This document shows positions 30,772-42,334 of a stretch of DNA of 64,000 bases, one piece after another. Each line of letters opens with the position of its first letter. Positions within the stretch are counted from its first letter, which is position 1. Origin of the DNA: an uncultured Eubacterium sp. (GTDB lineage Bacteria > Bacillota > Clostridia > Oscillospirales > Acutalibacteraceae); the NCBI RefSeq assembly GCF_945980375.1, contig NZ_CAMFQO010000007.1, forward strand, positions 1 through 64,000. Direction: 5' to 3'. The position numbers were made by a program, and so were the translations under genes. Below the pieces are notes generated by a model. That model was not told the DNA's origin, did not search any database, and was given only the letters and a program-made list of their open reading frames with translations.

Positions 30772-32766
30772 TTATTCATCATTTTCGGTTGAAGAATCGT
30801 CGATATTGTTCTCTTCTGCGGTGTCAGTATTTTCATTTTGAATTTCCGCAGCGGTACCATCATTATTTTCAGGTGAAGTAGTATCCTGAGAATCGAAAGA
30901 AGAAAGTACGCCGTTTTTCATCAAGGATTCGAAATCCTCACCCGAAATTTTTTCTTTTTCAAGCAAAACATTTGCAACAAGCTCAAGCTTGTCAAAATGC
31001 TCGCTGAGAATTTCAACAGTACGGTTGTATGCCTCACGCATAATTTTTTCAACCTCGGCATCAATACGAGCCGATGTAGCCTCGGAATAATTATTAACGT
31101 GACCGTAATCCTTGCCGAGAAATACCTCGCCGTTACCGCTGTCATAAACAACAGGTCCGATGGAATCGCTCATACCGTACTTGATAACCATATCTCTGAC
31201 AATCTCGGTTGCACGCTGCAAATCATTTGACGCACCTGTTGAAATGTCATTAAGTGCAAGAGCCTCTGCAACTCTGCCACCAAACATTGAAACAAGATTA
31301 TCAAGCATATCCTTGCGAGAATTATAATTTTCCTCCTGCGGTGTGTACCAGGTATATCCACCGGCACCAAGTCCGCGAGGGACAATGGAAATCTCTCTTA
31401 CAGGGTCGTGACCTTCGATATAGAAGGATGCAACGGCATGACCTGCCTCGTGATATGCAGTAAGCTTTTTAGCCTTTTCAGAGAACTTATGAGATTTCTT
31501 TTCTGTACCAAGCTCTACTCTTGATGTTGCATCAATAATATCTTGAGATGTAATTGCCTTTTTATTTCTTCTTACTGCAAGAAGAGCAGATTCGTTCATA
31601 AGATTTTCAAGGTCGGCACCGGTAAAACCGATAGTATCCTTTGCAACCTCGTGCAAATCAACATCAGGAGCAAGCGGTTTGCCCTTTGAGTGAACCTTAA
31701 GAATATCCTCTCTTCCCTGTGCGTCCGGTCTGTTAACGGTAATCTGTCTGTCAAATCTGCCCGGACGAAGCAATGCAGGGTCAAGAACATCAGGTCTGTT
31801 AGTTGCTGCAATAACGATAACACCTGAATTTGAACCAAATCCATCCATTTCAACAAGAAGCTGATTAAGGGTTTGCTCACGCTCATCATTGCCGCCGCCC
31901 ATACCTGTGCCACGATGACGACCGACCGCGTCAATCTCATCAATAAACACAATGCATGGTGCCTTTTTCTTCGCCTGCTCAAACAAATCTCTTACTCTTG
32001 AAGCACCGACACCAACATACATCTCTACAAAATCAGAGCCTGAAATGCTTAGAAACGGCGCACCCGCCTCGCCTGCAACAGCCTTTGCAAGCAAAGTTTT
32101 ACCCGTACCAGGAGGGCCGACAAGAAGAACACCCTTTGGTATTCTTGCACCAAGCTCGGTATATTTTTCACCGTTTTTAAGGAAATCAACAAGCTCCTCA
32201 AGCTCTGCCTTTTCCTCCTCACAGCCGGCAACATCCTCAAATTTCTTATCCGAATCCTCGCCTGACTGTGTTTTTGATTTTATCTTTCCAAAGCCAAGTG
32301 TTCTGTTTGTTTCGCTGGAAATGGAGCCTGTCATCTTACGCATAAGCCACAGGAACATTAAAATAATTATAATTGTAAAGAAGAAGGTCGGAAGCATACT
32401 GAGCCACCAATTATTTGTTGAACCCTTCTTATAATTATAAGTTATTTGCTTATCGGTATGAGCATCGTTATACTCATTAACATACTCGCTGATGTCATCT
32501 ATAAAGTATGTTACACTTGGAACAGTATATTTGTTAACAACGTCCTTTTTGTCATCAAACAGCCTATATGTCAACTGACCTGAGCTTAAATCAAGCTCGT
32601 ATTCGGCAACCTGATTTGTACGGAACAAATTTACAATTTCACTATAATTCTTTACATCCGTCTTCTTGTTCTGCCCTGAAAACAGGAATATTGAACCAAT
32701 AAGCATAACAGGAATCAAAATATAAAATATTACAGATTTCCAATTCTGTGAAAGGTTATTTCGCAT
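30772..32766 (-). CDS. ftsH: ATP-dependent zinc metalloprotease FtsH
   Basis: 664 aa; [30 protein letters not shown]; acidic/Asn-rich C-terminal tail. Confidence 0.97.
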   Translation of the reverse strand: MRNNLSQNWKSVIFYILIPVMLIGSIFLFSGQNKKTDVKNYSEIVNLFRTNQVAEYELDLSSGQLTYRLFDDKKDVVNKYTVPSVTYFIDDISEYVNEYNDAHTDKQITYNYKKGSTNNWWLSMLPTFFFTIIIILMFLWLMRKMTGSISSETNRTLGFGKIKSKTQSGEDSDKKFEDVAGCEEEKAELEELVDFLKNGEKYTELGARIPKGVLLVGPPGTGKTLLAKAVAGEAGAPFLSISGSDFVEMYVGVGASRVRDLFEQAKKKAPCIVFIDEIDAVGRHRGTGMGGGNDEREQTLNQLLVEMDGFGSNSGVIVIAATNRPDVLDPALLRPGRFDRQITVNRPDAQGREDILKVHSKGKPLAPDVDLHEVAKDTIGFTGADLENLMNESALLAVRRNKKAITSQDIIDATSRVELGTEKKSHKFSEKAKKLTAYHEAGHAVASFYIEGHDPVREISIVPRGLGAGGYTWYTPQEENYNSRKDMLDNLVSMFGGRVAEALALNDISTGASNDLQRATEIVRDMVIKYGMSDSIGPVVYDSGNGEVFLGKDYGHVNNYSEATSARIDAEVEKIMREAYNRTVEILSEHFDKLELVANVLLEKEKISGEDFESLMKNGVLSSFDSQDTTSPENNDGTAAEIQNENTDTAEENNIDDSSTENDE

Positions 32767-32772
32767 TTATTA

Positions 32773-34080
32773 TTAGTCCTCCAAAGAAATCTTTAACAAA
32801 AGAATGTTTTTAGTATTTTCGTCAGCCATTACCCGTTCATCAACGCAACAGCCGCAAACGCCAATTACACCGTCATCGTCGCAAATAACAGGAATGCTGT
32901 TTCTTTTTTCAACATCTACACAAACCTCGTTAAAAAGCTTTTTTAACGATTTTGAACAATCTCTGCCTGCAGGAGAAATCCTGTCCCCTGCCTTTCTGTA
33001 ACGAGCATAGACATTACCGATTATTTTATCACAATCAAAATATATGTCAAATTGTTTGGTGTAAAATTTACAGTTAGTTAAAAAATCCTTATAATCTATT
33101 ACAGATTTATTTACAATTAGTTGTTTTTCTTCGTTGTAACATAGCAAAGCATAACGAACAGAGTTTTTATCACATACTACAAAGCCGTTGCCTGCAATTT
33201 GATATTTGCCGTAATTACTTATACAATTCAAAATTCCGTTAAGATGTAATTCGTCAACCGAGACATCAAACGAATTCAAATATTTAATGATTACTCTTTT
33301 TAATATTGCAGGATGTTGTTTTTTCAGTCTGTCCGTAATAAGTCTTCCGTCACTAAAGCAAATGCTGTATGCTTCTTCAACACATATACTTAAAAAATCC
33401 TCATCCTCGTTTACGCTTGCAATCATTCTTGACACGGCATCGGTAAATAATGGGTTGAGCTTTTCAAGCTGTGGAATAACATTGTGTCTTATATGATTTC
33501 GACTGTAAGCCACGTCGCTGTTTGTACTGTCAATTCTGTATGGGATTGATGCCAATTTGCAGGCATTTCTTATTTCGTCAGCGGTACAGGAAAGAAGCGG
33601 TCGAATAATCCTTCCCCGTACTGCAGGAATACCGCACAGGCCTTTTGCAGACGTACCTCGAGCCATTCTGAAAAGAACCGTTTCAACATTATCGGAAAGA
33701 TTGTGTGCAGTAGCAATTTTGTCAGGATTGAATGATTCGAAAAATTCATAGCGCCTTTTTCTTGAATACTCCTCAATTCCCATACCGCACTTTCTTGCTT
33801 CTTCAACAGCATTAATTGACAGCGAGCTGAAATCTAAGCCTTTGTTAATGCAGTAATCCTTTACAAAGGCAGTATCATCAAGTGATTCCTGCCCTCTGAT
33901 ACCATGTTCAACATTGGCAACGGTGAGCCGTAGGTTGTACTCATCTTTTTTGGAAAGCAGGTATTCAAGCAAGACAATTGAGTCTGCTCCGCCGGAAACG
34001 CCTACAACCACATAATCGCCATAAGAAAGCATATTGTATTTTTCAACTAATTTGTCAGCCTTGGCTGTAATCTCTAACAT
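32773..34080 (-). CDS. tilS: tRNA(Ile)-lysidine synthase
   Basis: ORF to 34116; PP-loop VGVSGGADSIVLLEYL, ATAHNLSDNVETVLFRMARG; start trimmed to reduce overlap with dnaB. Confidence 0.92.
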   Translation of the reverse strand: MLEITAKADKLVEKYNMLSYGDYVVVGVSGGADSIVLLEYLLSKKDEYNLRLTVANVEHGIRGQESLDDTAFVKDYCINKGLDFSSLSINAVEEARKCGMGIEEYSRKRRYEFFESFNPDKIATAHNLSDNVETVLFRMARGTSAKGLCGIPAVRGRIIRPLLSCTADEIRNACKLASIPYRIDSTNSDVAYSRNHIRHNVIPQLEKLNPLFTDAVSRMIASVNEDEDFLSICVEEAYSICFSDGRLITDRLKKQHPAILKRVIIKYLNSFDVSVDELHLNGILNCISNYGKYQIAGNGFVVCDKNSVRYALLCYNEEKQLIVNKSVIDYKDFLTNCKFYTKQFDIYFDCDKIIGNVYARYRKAGDRISPAGRDCSKSLKKLFNEVCVDVEKRNSIPVICDDDGVIGVCGCCVDERVMADENTKNILLLKISLED

Positions 34081-35422
34081 TGTCAATACTTCTAAATCTT
34101 GTAAATTCTTTATCAAATGTAAGCTGAATTGTACCTACTCCGCCATGACGGTTTTTTGCAACAATCAGCTCTGTAAGGTTTTCGTCTACATTCTCACGCT
34201 CTTCCTCGGACATCTCGCTTCTATAATAATCGGGACGGTACAAAAACATAACAATATCTGCATCCTGCTCGATAGAGCCTGATTCACGAAGGTCGGAAAG
34301 CTGCGGAGTATGAGTTTTGCCCCTACCCTCTGTACCACGGGAAAGCTGTGCACAACAAATAACCGGAATTTCCAAATCCTTTGCCATCATCTTTAGGTTT
34401 CTTGTAATTTCGGATACCTCCTGTACTCTGTTTTCCTTATGTACAGCGGACTGAACAAGACCTAAATAGTCAATTATAACACAATCAACATTTTTCAAAC
34501 GTCTGACAACAGACTTTATTTCCGGAACGGTAATTGATGATGTATCATCAAGATAAAGCTCAACATCGTGGAATGATGAAAGGGCATTTCCAAGCCTTAT
34601 CCACTCATCCTCGGAAAGCTCACCTGTTCTAAACTTTTGTGATTCAATTCCTGCCTGTGAGGCAAGCAATCTTTCTGCAAGCTGTTCCTTTGTCATCTCA
34701 AGAGAAAAGAAAAGACACCGCTTTCTTGCACCCATGGTGATGTTTTGCGCAAGGTTAAGCGCAAACGATGTTTTACCCATAGCGGGACGGGCACCGATAA
34801 GAATAAAATCAGATTTGTTAAGGCCTGTAATATATTTATCCAAAAGCCCGAAGCCCGTTGGAATGCCAAGATAATCCTGCTTGTTTTCGCCTGTTCTGTT
34901 TTTCAGTTCAGGGTAAACCTTACCCATAATTACATCGGCAATTTTTTCAGGACCCTTGCCTGTTTTTCCCTGACGAATATCATATATTCTTTGTTCAGCG
35001 CTGTAAATAATGTCTCCGGCGGAGCCTGCTCCGGCGGTTGCGTCCTCAATTATACTTTGAGAAACCTGAATAAGATTTCTTAAATAGTATTGCTCCTGAA
35101 CAATTTTTGCATATTTCTCTATATTAGCAGTTGACGGCACAGAGCTTGCAAGCTGCATAAGATATTCCTTACCGCCTGCCATATCATACTTGCCATCCTT
35201 TGTTAGCGCATCAGCAATAATTACAGGGTCGATAGCCCCTCCGTTATTGAGGAACTGATAATCCATAGCGCTGTAAATTGCCTTGTGCTGGGGAAGATAA
35301 AAATAATCCGCATGCAAATACATATTAGCATCTGCCATACACTTATTGTCAATCAATATACTTCCCAAAACACTTTGCTCTGCTTCAAGATTATATGGTA
35401 ATGTAACATTTAATTCTGCCAT
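34055..35422 (-). CDS. dnaB: replicative DNA helicase
   Basis: 455 aa; LIGARPAMGKTSFALNLAQN, DSNLREEGSIEQDADIVMFLYR-type motif (SDLRESGSIEQDADIVMFLYR). Confidence 0.97.
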   Translation of the reverse strand: MAELNVTLPYNLEAEQSVLGSILIDNKCMADANMYLHADYFYLPQHKAIYSAMDYQFLNNGGAIDPVIIADALTKDGKYDMAGGKEYLMQLASSVPSTANIEKYAKIVQEQYYLRNLIQVSQSIIEDATAGAGSAGDIIYSAEQRIYDIRQGKTGKGPEKIADVIMGKVYPELKNRTGENKQDYLGIPTGFGLLDKYITGLNKSDFILIGARPAMGKTSFALNLAQNITMGARKRCLFFSLEMTKEQLAERLLASQAGIESQKFRTGELSEDEWIRLGNALSSFHDVELYLDDTSSITVPEIKSVVRRLKNVDCVIIDYLGLVQSAVHKENRVQEVSEITRNLKMMAKDLEIPVICCAQLSRGTEGRGKTHTPQLSDLRESGSIEQDADIVMFLYRPDYYRSEMSEEERENVDENLTELIVAKNRHGGVGTIQLTFDKEFTRFRSIDNVRDYSQG

Positions 35423-35432
35423 ATCGTTATCC

Positions 35433-35876
35433 TTACAATTCAGTTACCTGAACGCTGATTTGAGCAACAACGCCCTGATATACCTTTACCTCTGCCTTAA
35501 CAGTGCCAAAGGCTTTAATATCGGTCATTGTAATCTTTCTTTTATCAATATCAATGTTAAGTTCTTCCTTAATCTTTGCGCAAACATCCTTTGATGTCAC
35601 AGAGCCGAAAAGCTTGCCGTTAGCTCCTGCCTTTGCCTTTAAGCAGAAGGTTTTGCCGTTAATTATTTTCTTTATTTCCTCTGCAGCCTTAATTTCCTCT
35701 GCCTTGTGGAATTTCTTTGATTGCTCCTTGGTATTAAACTCGTTCATAGCAGTTGCATTTGCTTCAACAGCTAATCCTTTGGGGAACAAAAAATTTCTTG
35801 CATATCCGTCACTTGCATTAACCAATTCGCCTTTTTTGCCAAGCGACTTAACATCTGCTTTTAATATAACCTTCAT
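35433..35876 (-). CDS. rplI: 50S ribosomal protein L9
   Basis: 147 aa; [36 protein letters not shown]. Confidence 0.97.
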   Translation of the reverse strand: MKVILKADVKSLGKKGELVNASDGYARNFLFPKGLAVEANATAMNEFNTKEQSKKFHKAEEIKAAEEIKKIINGKTFCLKAKAGANGKLFGSVTSKDVCAKIKEELNIDIDKRKITMTDIKAFGTVKAEVKVYQGVVAQISVQVTEL

Positions 35877-35902
35877 AATTTTTCAAAGCCCTTTCTAATA
35901 AT

Positions 35903-37678
35903 TTATATTTCCATAAATATAGGTAATATCATCGGTGAACGCTTTGTCTTTTCATACATAAGATGAGAAATCTCATCGCGAAGCTTTGTCTTTACCGAAT
36001 TCCAATCGTGATACCTATTATCATACTGTTCATCTATAACCCTGCAAGCAAGATCTCTTGCAGCATTCATCAAATCCTCGTTGTCCTTGACATATACAAA
36101 GCCACGGGAAACAATGTCCGGTCCGGATACAACATATCCGTCGTGAGCATCAATGGTGGCAACAACAATGATGATACCGTCCTGTGATAAACGCTTTCGG
36201 TCATTAAGAACAACATTGCCGACATCGCCTACGCCAAGACCGTCAACATAAACATCACCTGCAGGAATATTGCCCGCTTTTTTAATATAGCTGTCGGTCA
36301 GTTCAACGGTTTCACCTATTTCGGAGATATAAATGTTTTTATCTTCAATACCCATAGCACGAGCGAGAAATGCATGCTTCATCAAATGCTTTTGCTCACC
36401 GTGAACAGGAATGAAATATTTTGGCTTTACAAGACCTATCATAAGCTTTAGATCCTCTTGACAGGCGTGTCCCGATGCGTGAACCTCGTACATTTTTTCG
36501 TAGATAACCTCTACTCCGCGCTTCATCAAAGCGTTAACAACAGCACCAACCATTTTTTCATTACCCGGAATAGGTGTTGCCGAAATGATTACGTAATCAT
36601 TAGGTGTAATTGTAACCTTGCGGTGCTCACCCATTGCAATCTTTGTAAGGGCAGACATCGGCTCGCCTTGAGATCCTGTTGTAATAATAACAAGCTTATC
36701 ATCGGGATAGCTTTTAATTGTGTCGATCGGAATAAGAATATTCTGCGGAACGTTAAGGTATCCGAGCTCCTCGCCTACCTTTACAAGATTTTCGAGGCTT
36801 CGGCCGATAACGGCAACCTTTCTTCCTCTTGCATTTGCAACATCTATGATTTGCTGAACACGGTGAATGTTTGATGCAAAGGTGGCAACAATGATTCTTT
36901 TACCCTTTGCCTTGCGGAACAAAAGCTCAAAGCTTTCACCGACGTTCTTTTCGCTCATTGTATATCCCGGTCGCTCGGCATTTGTTGAATCCGAAAGCAA
37001 AGCAAGAACACCCTTTTTGCCATATTCGGCAAAACGAGGTAAATCTATCATATCACCGTCAACGGGAGTTGTATCGATCTTAAAGTCTCCTGTTTGAATG
37101 ATAATACCGGCAGGACATCTTATAGCAAGTCCTACTGCGTCCGGTATTGAATGATTTACATGAATAAGCTCAATATTGAATGAGCCGAGTGTTATGTTAT
37201 CTCTCGGTTTGATTTCAACAAGCTTAACCTTATTTAGTAAGCCGTGTTCCTCAAGCTTTCCTTTGATAAGACCTATTGTAAGCTTTGTTGCATAAACAGG
37301 TATATTAACCTGCTTTAGTAAGTATGCAAGACCGCCTATATGGTCCTCATGACCGTGAGTGACAATAATACCTCTGATTCTGTCGCTGTAATTTACAATA
37401 TGTGTAAAATCAGGAATTACAAGGTCAACGCCCGGTAGCTCTGCTGTTGGGAATGCAAGACCGCAATCCACAATGAACATATCGTTCTTGTACTCATAAA
37501 GAGTCATATTCTTTCCAATTTCGTTCATACCACCCAAGAAAGAAATACGAACCTTCTCCTGCTCTACGTGAGGAGTAGAAACGGATTTCTTTGGTGCCTT
37601 TTTCTTGGTGTAATAACGACGTTTAGAATTCCGCTTTCTGTCGTCGTTTGATGCAGGCACCTTTTTTTGATTTGTCAT
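35903..37678 (-). CDS. ribonuclease J
   Basis: ORF to 37717; metallo-beta-lactamase/beta-CASP, VTHGHEDHIGGLAYLL, VHASGHACQEDLKLMIGLVKPKYFIPVHGE. Confidence 0.95.
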   Translation of the reverse strand: MTNQKKVPASNDDRKRNSKRRYYTKKKAPKKSVSTPHVEQEKVRISFLGGMNEIGKNMTLYEYKNDMFIVDCGLAFPTAELPGVDLVIPDFTHIVNYSDRIRGIIVTHGHEDHIGGLAYLLKQVNIPVYATKLTIGLIKGKLEEHGLLNKVKLVEIKPRDNITLGSFNIELIHVNHSIPDAVGLAIRCPAGIIIQTGDFKIDTTPVDGDMIDLPRFAEYGKKGVLALLSDSTNAERPGYTMSEKNVGESFELLFRKAKGKRIIVATFASNIHRVQQIIDVANARGRKVAVIGRSLENLVKVGEELGYLNVPQNILIPIDTIKSYPDDKLVIITTGSQGEPMSALTKIAMGEHRKVTITPNDYVIISATPIPGNEKMVGAVVNALMKRGVEVIYEKMYEVHASGHACQEDLKLMIGLVKPKYFIPVHGEQKHLMKHAFLARAMGIEDKNIYISEIGETVELTDSYIKKAGNIPAGDVYVDGLGVGDVGNVVLNDRKRLSQDGIIIVVATIDAHDGYVVSGPDIVSRGFVYVKDNEDLMNAARDLACRVIDEQYDNRYHDWNSVKTKLRDEISHLMYEKTKRSPMILPIFMEI

Positions 37679-37827
37679 TAAATAATGAACCTCCTGTTTT
37701 ATAATATTTTTCCGCATACATAATTAAATATATTTTAGATTATTATTGCAGTAAAGTCAAGAACTATTAGTACAATATCTATATTGATTATTTGCAAAAT
37801 TAATGATAAAATATACTCGGTGATTAT

Positions 37828-38265
37828 ATGAAAAGCATAAATATATACACAGACGGAGCCTGCAGCGGTAACCCCGGACCGGGAGGCTGGGGTGCCGTGC
37901 TTGTTTATAACGGAATAGAAAAACAGCTTTCAGGCGGAGAAAAAAGCACTACAAACAACCGTATGGAGTTAACCGCAGTAATAGAAGCCTTAAAAGCATT
38001 AAAGGAGCCCTGCAACGTTACTTTAACAACCGACAGCAAATATGTCTGCGATGCAATTAACAAGGAATGGGTTTTTGGATGGCAAAGGAATAATTGGCGC
38101 AAGGCAGACAAAAAGCCTGCACTAAATGTTGATTTGTGGGAGCAGTTGCTTGAGCTACTTAAAATCCACAATGTTGAATTTGTTTGGGTTAAAGGCCACA
38201 ACGGTCACAAGTATAACGAGATTTGCGACAGGTTGGCAGTTAGTGAATATCAAAATATGGCATAA
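37828..38265 (+). CDS. rnhA: ribonuclease HI
   Basis: 145 aa; [46 protein letters not shown]. Confidence 0.95.
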   Translation: MKSINIYTDGACSGNPGPGGWGAVLVYNGIEKQLSGGEKSTTNNRMELTAVIEALKALKEPCNVTLTTDSKYVCDAINKEWVFGWQRNNWRKADKKPALNVDLWEQLLELLKIHNVEFVWVKGHNGHKYNEICDRLAVSEYQNMA

Positions 38266-38296
38266 AAATAGACCGTTGTAAAAACGGTCTATTTTT
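38264..38296. terminator. hairpin between rnhA and convergent gene
   Basis: AAAATAGACCGTTgtaaaAACGGTCTATTTTT. Confidence 0.75.
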
Positions 38297-38309
38297 GTAT
38301 TATAACGTT

Positions 38310-39242
38310 TTATCTGTATGTTACGCCCTTTTCGTTCATATACTTTTCATCTGCCGGGAAGTGATTCTTGTAAATAATATCAAGAGAAGCATTCTTATCC
38401 TTGATGATAGCAACGTTAGCATGCTTAACATCAATATGAACATTCATAACATAATCAGCCTCTACAATTTCCTTATTGGCAACATTAATCTTGATTGTAC
38501 CTGTACCGCCTGCATAGTTTACAACAAAGTTTTCATCAATAGTGCCTTCAGAGAATGAAAGAACACTGATGCTGTTAACAACGCCCGAAATATCACCAAG
38601 TACATTAAAGAAACGTCCCTGTGAATCTTCAGCCGGCATTGCAAGAAGCTGTGCCTTTGGCTGAATTACCAAAGTAATTGTACCGTCGCCGTTATCCGTT
38701 ACATTGCAGGCAAGAACATCCTCAGCAGTAAGATGAGATACTGTTCTGTCAACGTCTCCGTTTGCAGTTTCCTGCTTATCATGCTGTGGCTCCATAGAGT
38801 TACCCGGTGTAAGGCTCTTAACACCACCGTTGAAAAGATTATCGAGAATACCGGGAACAAGCTTGTTAATAGTATCGTTTGACTTGCCCTCAACAAGAAG
38901 GTTTTCAATAGTAATTGATTCGTCACCGAGCATCTTATACATAGTGATAGGGTTACCCTCATATGCGCCCGGAACAGTTAATGTCTTTGTGTGATTGTAG
39001 CATTCAACATAATAATTAACAACATCTTCTGCTGAACCAAACTCAACTCCACCGTATGTACCTGCCTTGAATTCGTCAATTACAGGCTCGTCAACAAATT
39101 CTGCCTGAGCTGTTTCCTGAACTGCAACCTTAGCAGGTGAAACAATCACAATAATTACTGTTGCAATTAACAACAATACCAAAACAATAGAAAGGAATCT
39201 GTTAAACTTTGCAAGTGCTGATTTATCTTTTACCTTAGCCAT
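38310..39242 (-). CDS. hypothetical membrane-anchored extracytoplasmic protein
   Basis: 310 aa; single N-terminal TM segment (FLSIVLVLLLIATVIIVIV) then a soluble domain; no family recognised. Confidence 0.6.
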   Translation of the reverse strand: MAKVKDKSALAKFNRFLSIVLVLLLIATVIIVIVSPAKVAVQETAQAEFVDEPVIDEFKAGTYGGVEFGSAEDVVNYYVECYNHTKTLTVPGAYEGNPITMYKMLGDESITIENLLVEGKSNDTINKLVPGILDNLFNGGVKSLTPGNSMEPQHDKQETANGDVDRTVSHLTAEDVLACNVTDNGDGTITLVIQPKAQLLAMPAEDSQGRFFNVLGDISGVVNSISVLSFSEGTIDENFVVNYAGGTGTIKINVANKEIVEADYVMNVHIDVKHANVAIIKDKNASLDIIYKNHFPADEKYMNEKGVTYR

Positions 39243-39376
39243 TTATATATTTCTCCTTAATCAGAAAGATATTTCTACTATATAATACATTAAAGTTGAA
39301 ACAAATTCAACATTTTTTTTCAAAAACATAAAAATATGTGTTATAATACTGTTAAAAAACAGAAAACGGAGCACAT

Positions 39377-40051
39377 ATGGAACTGAAAACGATAGCAAAA
39401 ATAGTAAATGATTTTGACGGTAAATTTGCTGTGCCGAGGCAAAGCGGACTTGCAAATGAGCTTATATCAAGGATAATTTTTGAAAAGGAATATTCAAACG
39501 AGGCAGGCTTCAAAAGAATTGAGGAATACTCTCACCTGTGGCTCATTTGGGGATTTAGTCTAAATTCGCACGAAGCATCATCTCTGACAGTCCGTCCGCC
39601 GCGCCTCGGAGGGAATGAACGTGTCGGTGTGTTTGCATCAAGATCACCGTACAGACCTAACCCAATAGGTCTTTCAAGTGTAAAGCTTGAAAAAGTTGAA
39701 AAGGACGCAAACGGCAATGTATCACTAATTGTCAGCGGAGCAGATCTTGTATCGGGCACACCCATATACGACATCAAGCCGTACATAAGCTTTACAGATT
39801 GCCACACAGATGCGGTATGCGGATACGCGGATGAAAAAAAGGAATACTGCCTTAAGGTTGACATTGCGCAAAATTTACTCAATATGATTGACGAGAATAA
39901 GCGAAAACCTCTATTAAGTATATTATCAGGTGATCCGCGCCCTGCATATCACAATGATGACAGGCAATACGGTTTTTCCTTTGCGGGAATGGAAATAAAA
40001 TTTTGTGTTAAAGGAGATACACTAACTGTTTTGGAGATAAAAAATGGATAA
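39377..40051 (+). CDS. trmO: tRNA (t6A37)-methyltransferase TrmO/TsaA family
   Basis: 224 aa; FGVFASRSPYRPNPIGLS-type motif (VGVFASRSPYRPNPIGLSSVKLE), YDIKPYI. Confidence 0.85.
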   Translation: MELKTIAKIVNDFDGKFAVPRQSGLANELISRIIFEKEYSNEAGFKRIEEYSHLWLIWGFSLNSHEASSLTVRPPRLGGNERVGVFASRSPYRPNPIGLSSVKLEKVEKDANGNVSLIVSGADLVSGTPIYDIKPYISFTDCHTDAVCGYADEKKEYCLKVDIAQNLLNMIDENKRKPLLSILSGDPRPAYHNDDRQYGFSFAGMEIKFCVKGDTLTVLEIKNG

Positions 40052-40778
40052 CAATGAATTGCTTAAAAAGCGTATATCGGAGCTTTCTAACAGAGCATTT
40101 GAACGAGGATATACAACATACACAGACTTTTTGAACATACAGGAAATCGGCATATTAAGCAGCATAAAAACAAACAGCGTTGCAACCCTATACGGTGGAT
40201 ATACCAATGCAGAAAGATGTATTTGTGCCTTTAGTGACAGAGAGGTTTTCACCCACCCTATCACCTGCATCAAGGCTGAGCCGTTAAATCAAAAGTTTTC
40301 CGATAAGCTTACTCACAGAGATTTTTTAGGTGCTTTGATGAATCTCGGTATAGAACGCGAAATGATTGGCGACATAAAAATAATAGATAATGTCGGATAT
40401 ATATTTTGTATAGACAGAATAAGTAATTATATAGTTGAAAATTTATCATCGGTAAAGCATACATCAATTAAATGCACCGTTGCCGATGCAGTTCCGGAAA
40501 TACTTAATGAATTACCCGAAGAAACAGAATTTATTGTTTCTTCATTAAGGATAGACACGGTATTATCGGCGGTGTACAAAATGTCGCGAAGCTCCGCATC
40601 ACAGCTTATCAATCAACAAAGGGTTTTCATTAATTCCAACATAATATACAAGGATTCTGTTTTGTTAAAGGACGGAGATGTTGTATCCGCAAGAGGATAC
40701 GGCAAATTCATTTATTCCAAAGCAGTAAATGAAACAAAAAAGCACAAGATTGTTGTTGCAATAAGATTTTACAGATAA
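40044..40778 (+). CDS. YlmH-like S4-domain RNA-binding protein
   Basis: 244 aa; C-terminal S4 region SSLRIDTVLSAVYKMSRSSASQLINQQRVFIN. Confidence 0.85.
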   Translation: MDNNELLKKRISELSNRAFERGYTTYTDFLNIQEIGILSSIKTNSVATLYGGYTNAERCICAFSDREVFTHPITCIKAEPLNQKFSDKLTHRDFLGALMNLGIEREMIGDIKIIDNVGYIFCIDRISNYIVENLSSVKHTSIKCTVADAVPEILNELPEETEFIVSSLRIDTVLSAVYKMSRSSASQLINQQRVFINSNIIYKDSVLLKDGDVVSARGYGKFIYSKAVNETKKHKIVVAIRFYR

Positions 40779-40783
40779 AAACG

Positions 40784-40815
40784 GCCTCGGGATATCCCGA
40801 GGCAGTTTATCTTTT
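40784..40815. terminator. hairpin between ylmH-like gene and uracil permease
   Basis: Perfect palindrome GCCTCGGGATATCCCGAGGC followed by a T-rich tract. Confidence 0.7.
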
Positions 40816-40830
40816 TATACTATGTTAAAA

Positions 40831-42300
40831 TTATTCAGCATCTGCCTTCTTTTTACCGTAATCGGATTCGGTGTTAATTTGAGCTGTAACGGTATCAGCC
40901 TGGAAAGCCTTTGAAGGATCAAAGTCTTTTTCGGGGAAGATTGCATTAAGAAGAATACCTGCGATAGAAGCGATTGCAAGACCTGAAAGTGTAATTGTTG
41001 TTGTGCCTACATTGAATGAAATACCTGCAGAGATACCAAGAGCACATACAAGAATTACAGCTGCAACGATAGTGTTACGAGCCTTTGAGAAATCAACCTT
41101 TGCCTCAACGATGTTGCGAACACCGACTGCCGAAATCATACCGTAAAGAACGAATGAAATACCGCCGATAACTGCTGTTGGGATAAGGTTAATAAGAGCA
41201 GCAAACTTTGGTGAGAACGAGAAAAGAATTGCAAAATATGCCGCAATACGTACAACCCTTGCATCAAATACCTTTGAAAGAGCAAGTACGCCTGTATTCT
41301 CGCCGTATGTAGTGTTTGCAGGAGCACCGAAAAGTGACGCAAATATTGTTGCAAGACCGTCGCCGAGAAGAGTTCTGTTGAGACCCGGATCCTGAATAAA
41401 GTTTCTGTTTGTTGTAGCGGAGATAGCCGAAATATCACCGATATGCTCCATCATTGTAGCAATAGCGATAGGAACGATAGCGATAATTGCAGATGTCGCA
41501 AGTCCCTTATCTGATACACCGCCAAATACTGTTGAGCTCCAATCGATAGGATTGCCGATCCATGCAGCATCCTTAAGAGCCTGAAGCTTTGCGGAATCAA
41601 ATAGAAGCATATTTGCATTGCCGTTAATAGCGATATATTCTGCGCCTGTTTCGGCATCAACGAACGGTGCACCGACTGTTACGGCAAGTACAGCGGCAAC
41701 TGCAACGGCACCGAGAAGACCGAGAAGGATAGGAATAATCTTAACCATACCCTTACCGAAAATGTTGAAAAGTACAATAAGAATAAGTGCTACGATAGCA
41801 ATAATCCAGTTTGTTTGGCAGTTTGTAACCGCAGAGCCTGCAAGTCCGAGACCGATAGCTATGATGATTGGTCCTGTAACAACAGGCGGGAAAAGCTTCA
41901 TAACCTTATTGATGCCTGCAAGCTTAATAAGCAGTGAAAGAACAATGTAAAGAACACCGGCACACGCTACACCGAGGCAGGCATACGGAAGCGATTGCTT
42001 AACGTCTAATCCTTTTTCTGCGCCCATCGCGATAACTGCAAAGTAACCGCCGAGAAAGGCAAATGATGAGCCAAGGAATGCAGGAACCTTAAACTTTGTT
42101 AAGAGGTGGAACAAAAGTGTTCCGAGACCTGCAAAAAGCAAGGTTGTCGAGATTGATAATCCGGTTAAGAGCGGAACTGTTACGGTTGCACCGAACATAG
42201 CAAACATATGCTGAAATCCGAGAACAACCATCTTTGGTGCACCAAGCTGACGTGCATCGTATATTGGCTCTTTACCAAATTTGATTTTTGTTTTAGCCAT
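40831..42300 (-). CDS. uraA: uracil permease (NCS2 family)
   Basis: ORF to 42315; MVVLGFQHMFAMFGATVTVPLLTGL, TTYGENTGVLALSKV. Confidence 0.92.
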   Translation of the reverse strand: MAKTKIKFGKEPIYDARQLGAPKMVVLGFQHMFAMFGATVTVPLLTGLSISTTLLFAGLGTLLFHLLTKFKVPAFLGSSFAFLGGYFAVIAMGAEKGLDVKQSLPYACLGVACAGVLYIVLSLLIKLAGINKVMKLFPPVVTGPIIIAIGLGLAGSAVTNCQTNWIIAIVALILIVLFNIFGKGMVKIIPILLGLLGAVAVAAVLAVTVGAPFVDAETGAEYIAINGNANMLLFDSAKLQALKDAAWIGNPIDWSSTVFGGVSDKGLATSAIIAIVPIAIATMMEHIGDISAISATTNRNFIQDPGLNRTLLGDGLATIFASLFGAPANTTYGENTGVLALSKVFDARVVRIAAYFAILFSFSPKFAALINLIPTAVIGGISFVLYGMISAVGVRNIVEAKVDFSKARNTIVAAVILVCALGISAGISFNVGTTTITLSGLAIASIAGILLNAIFPEKDFDPSKAFQADTVTAQINTESDYGKKKADAE

Positions 42301-42334
42301 TATGTAATCCTCCAATTGTAATTATATACTAAAT

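Noticed and set aside
41618-41950. 110-aa ORF opposite uraA
   Set aside because: Antisense to a confident NCS2 permease; Ala/Thr/Ile-rich shadow translation.
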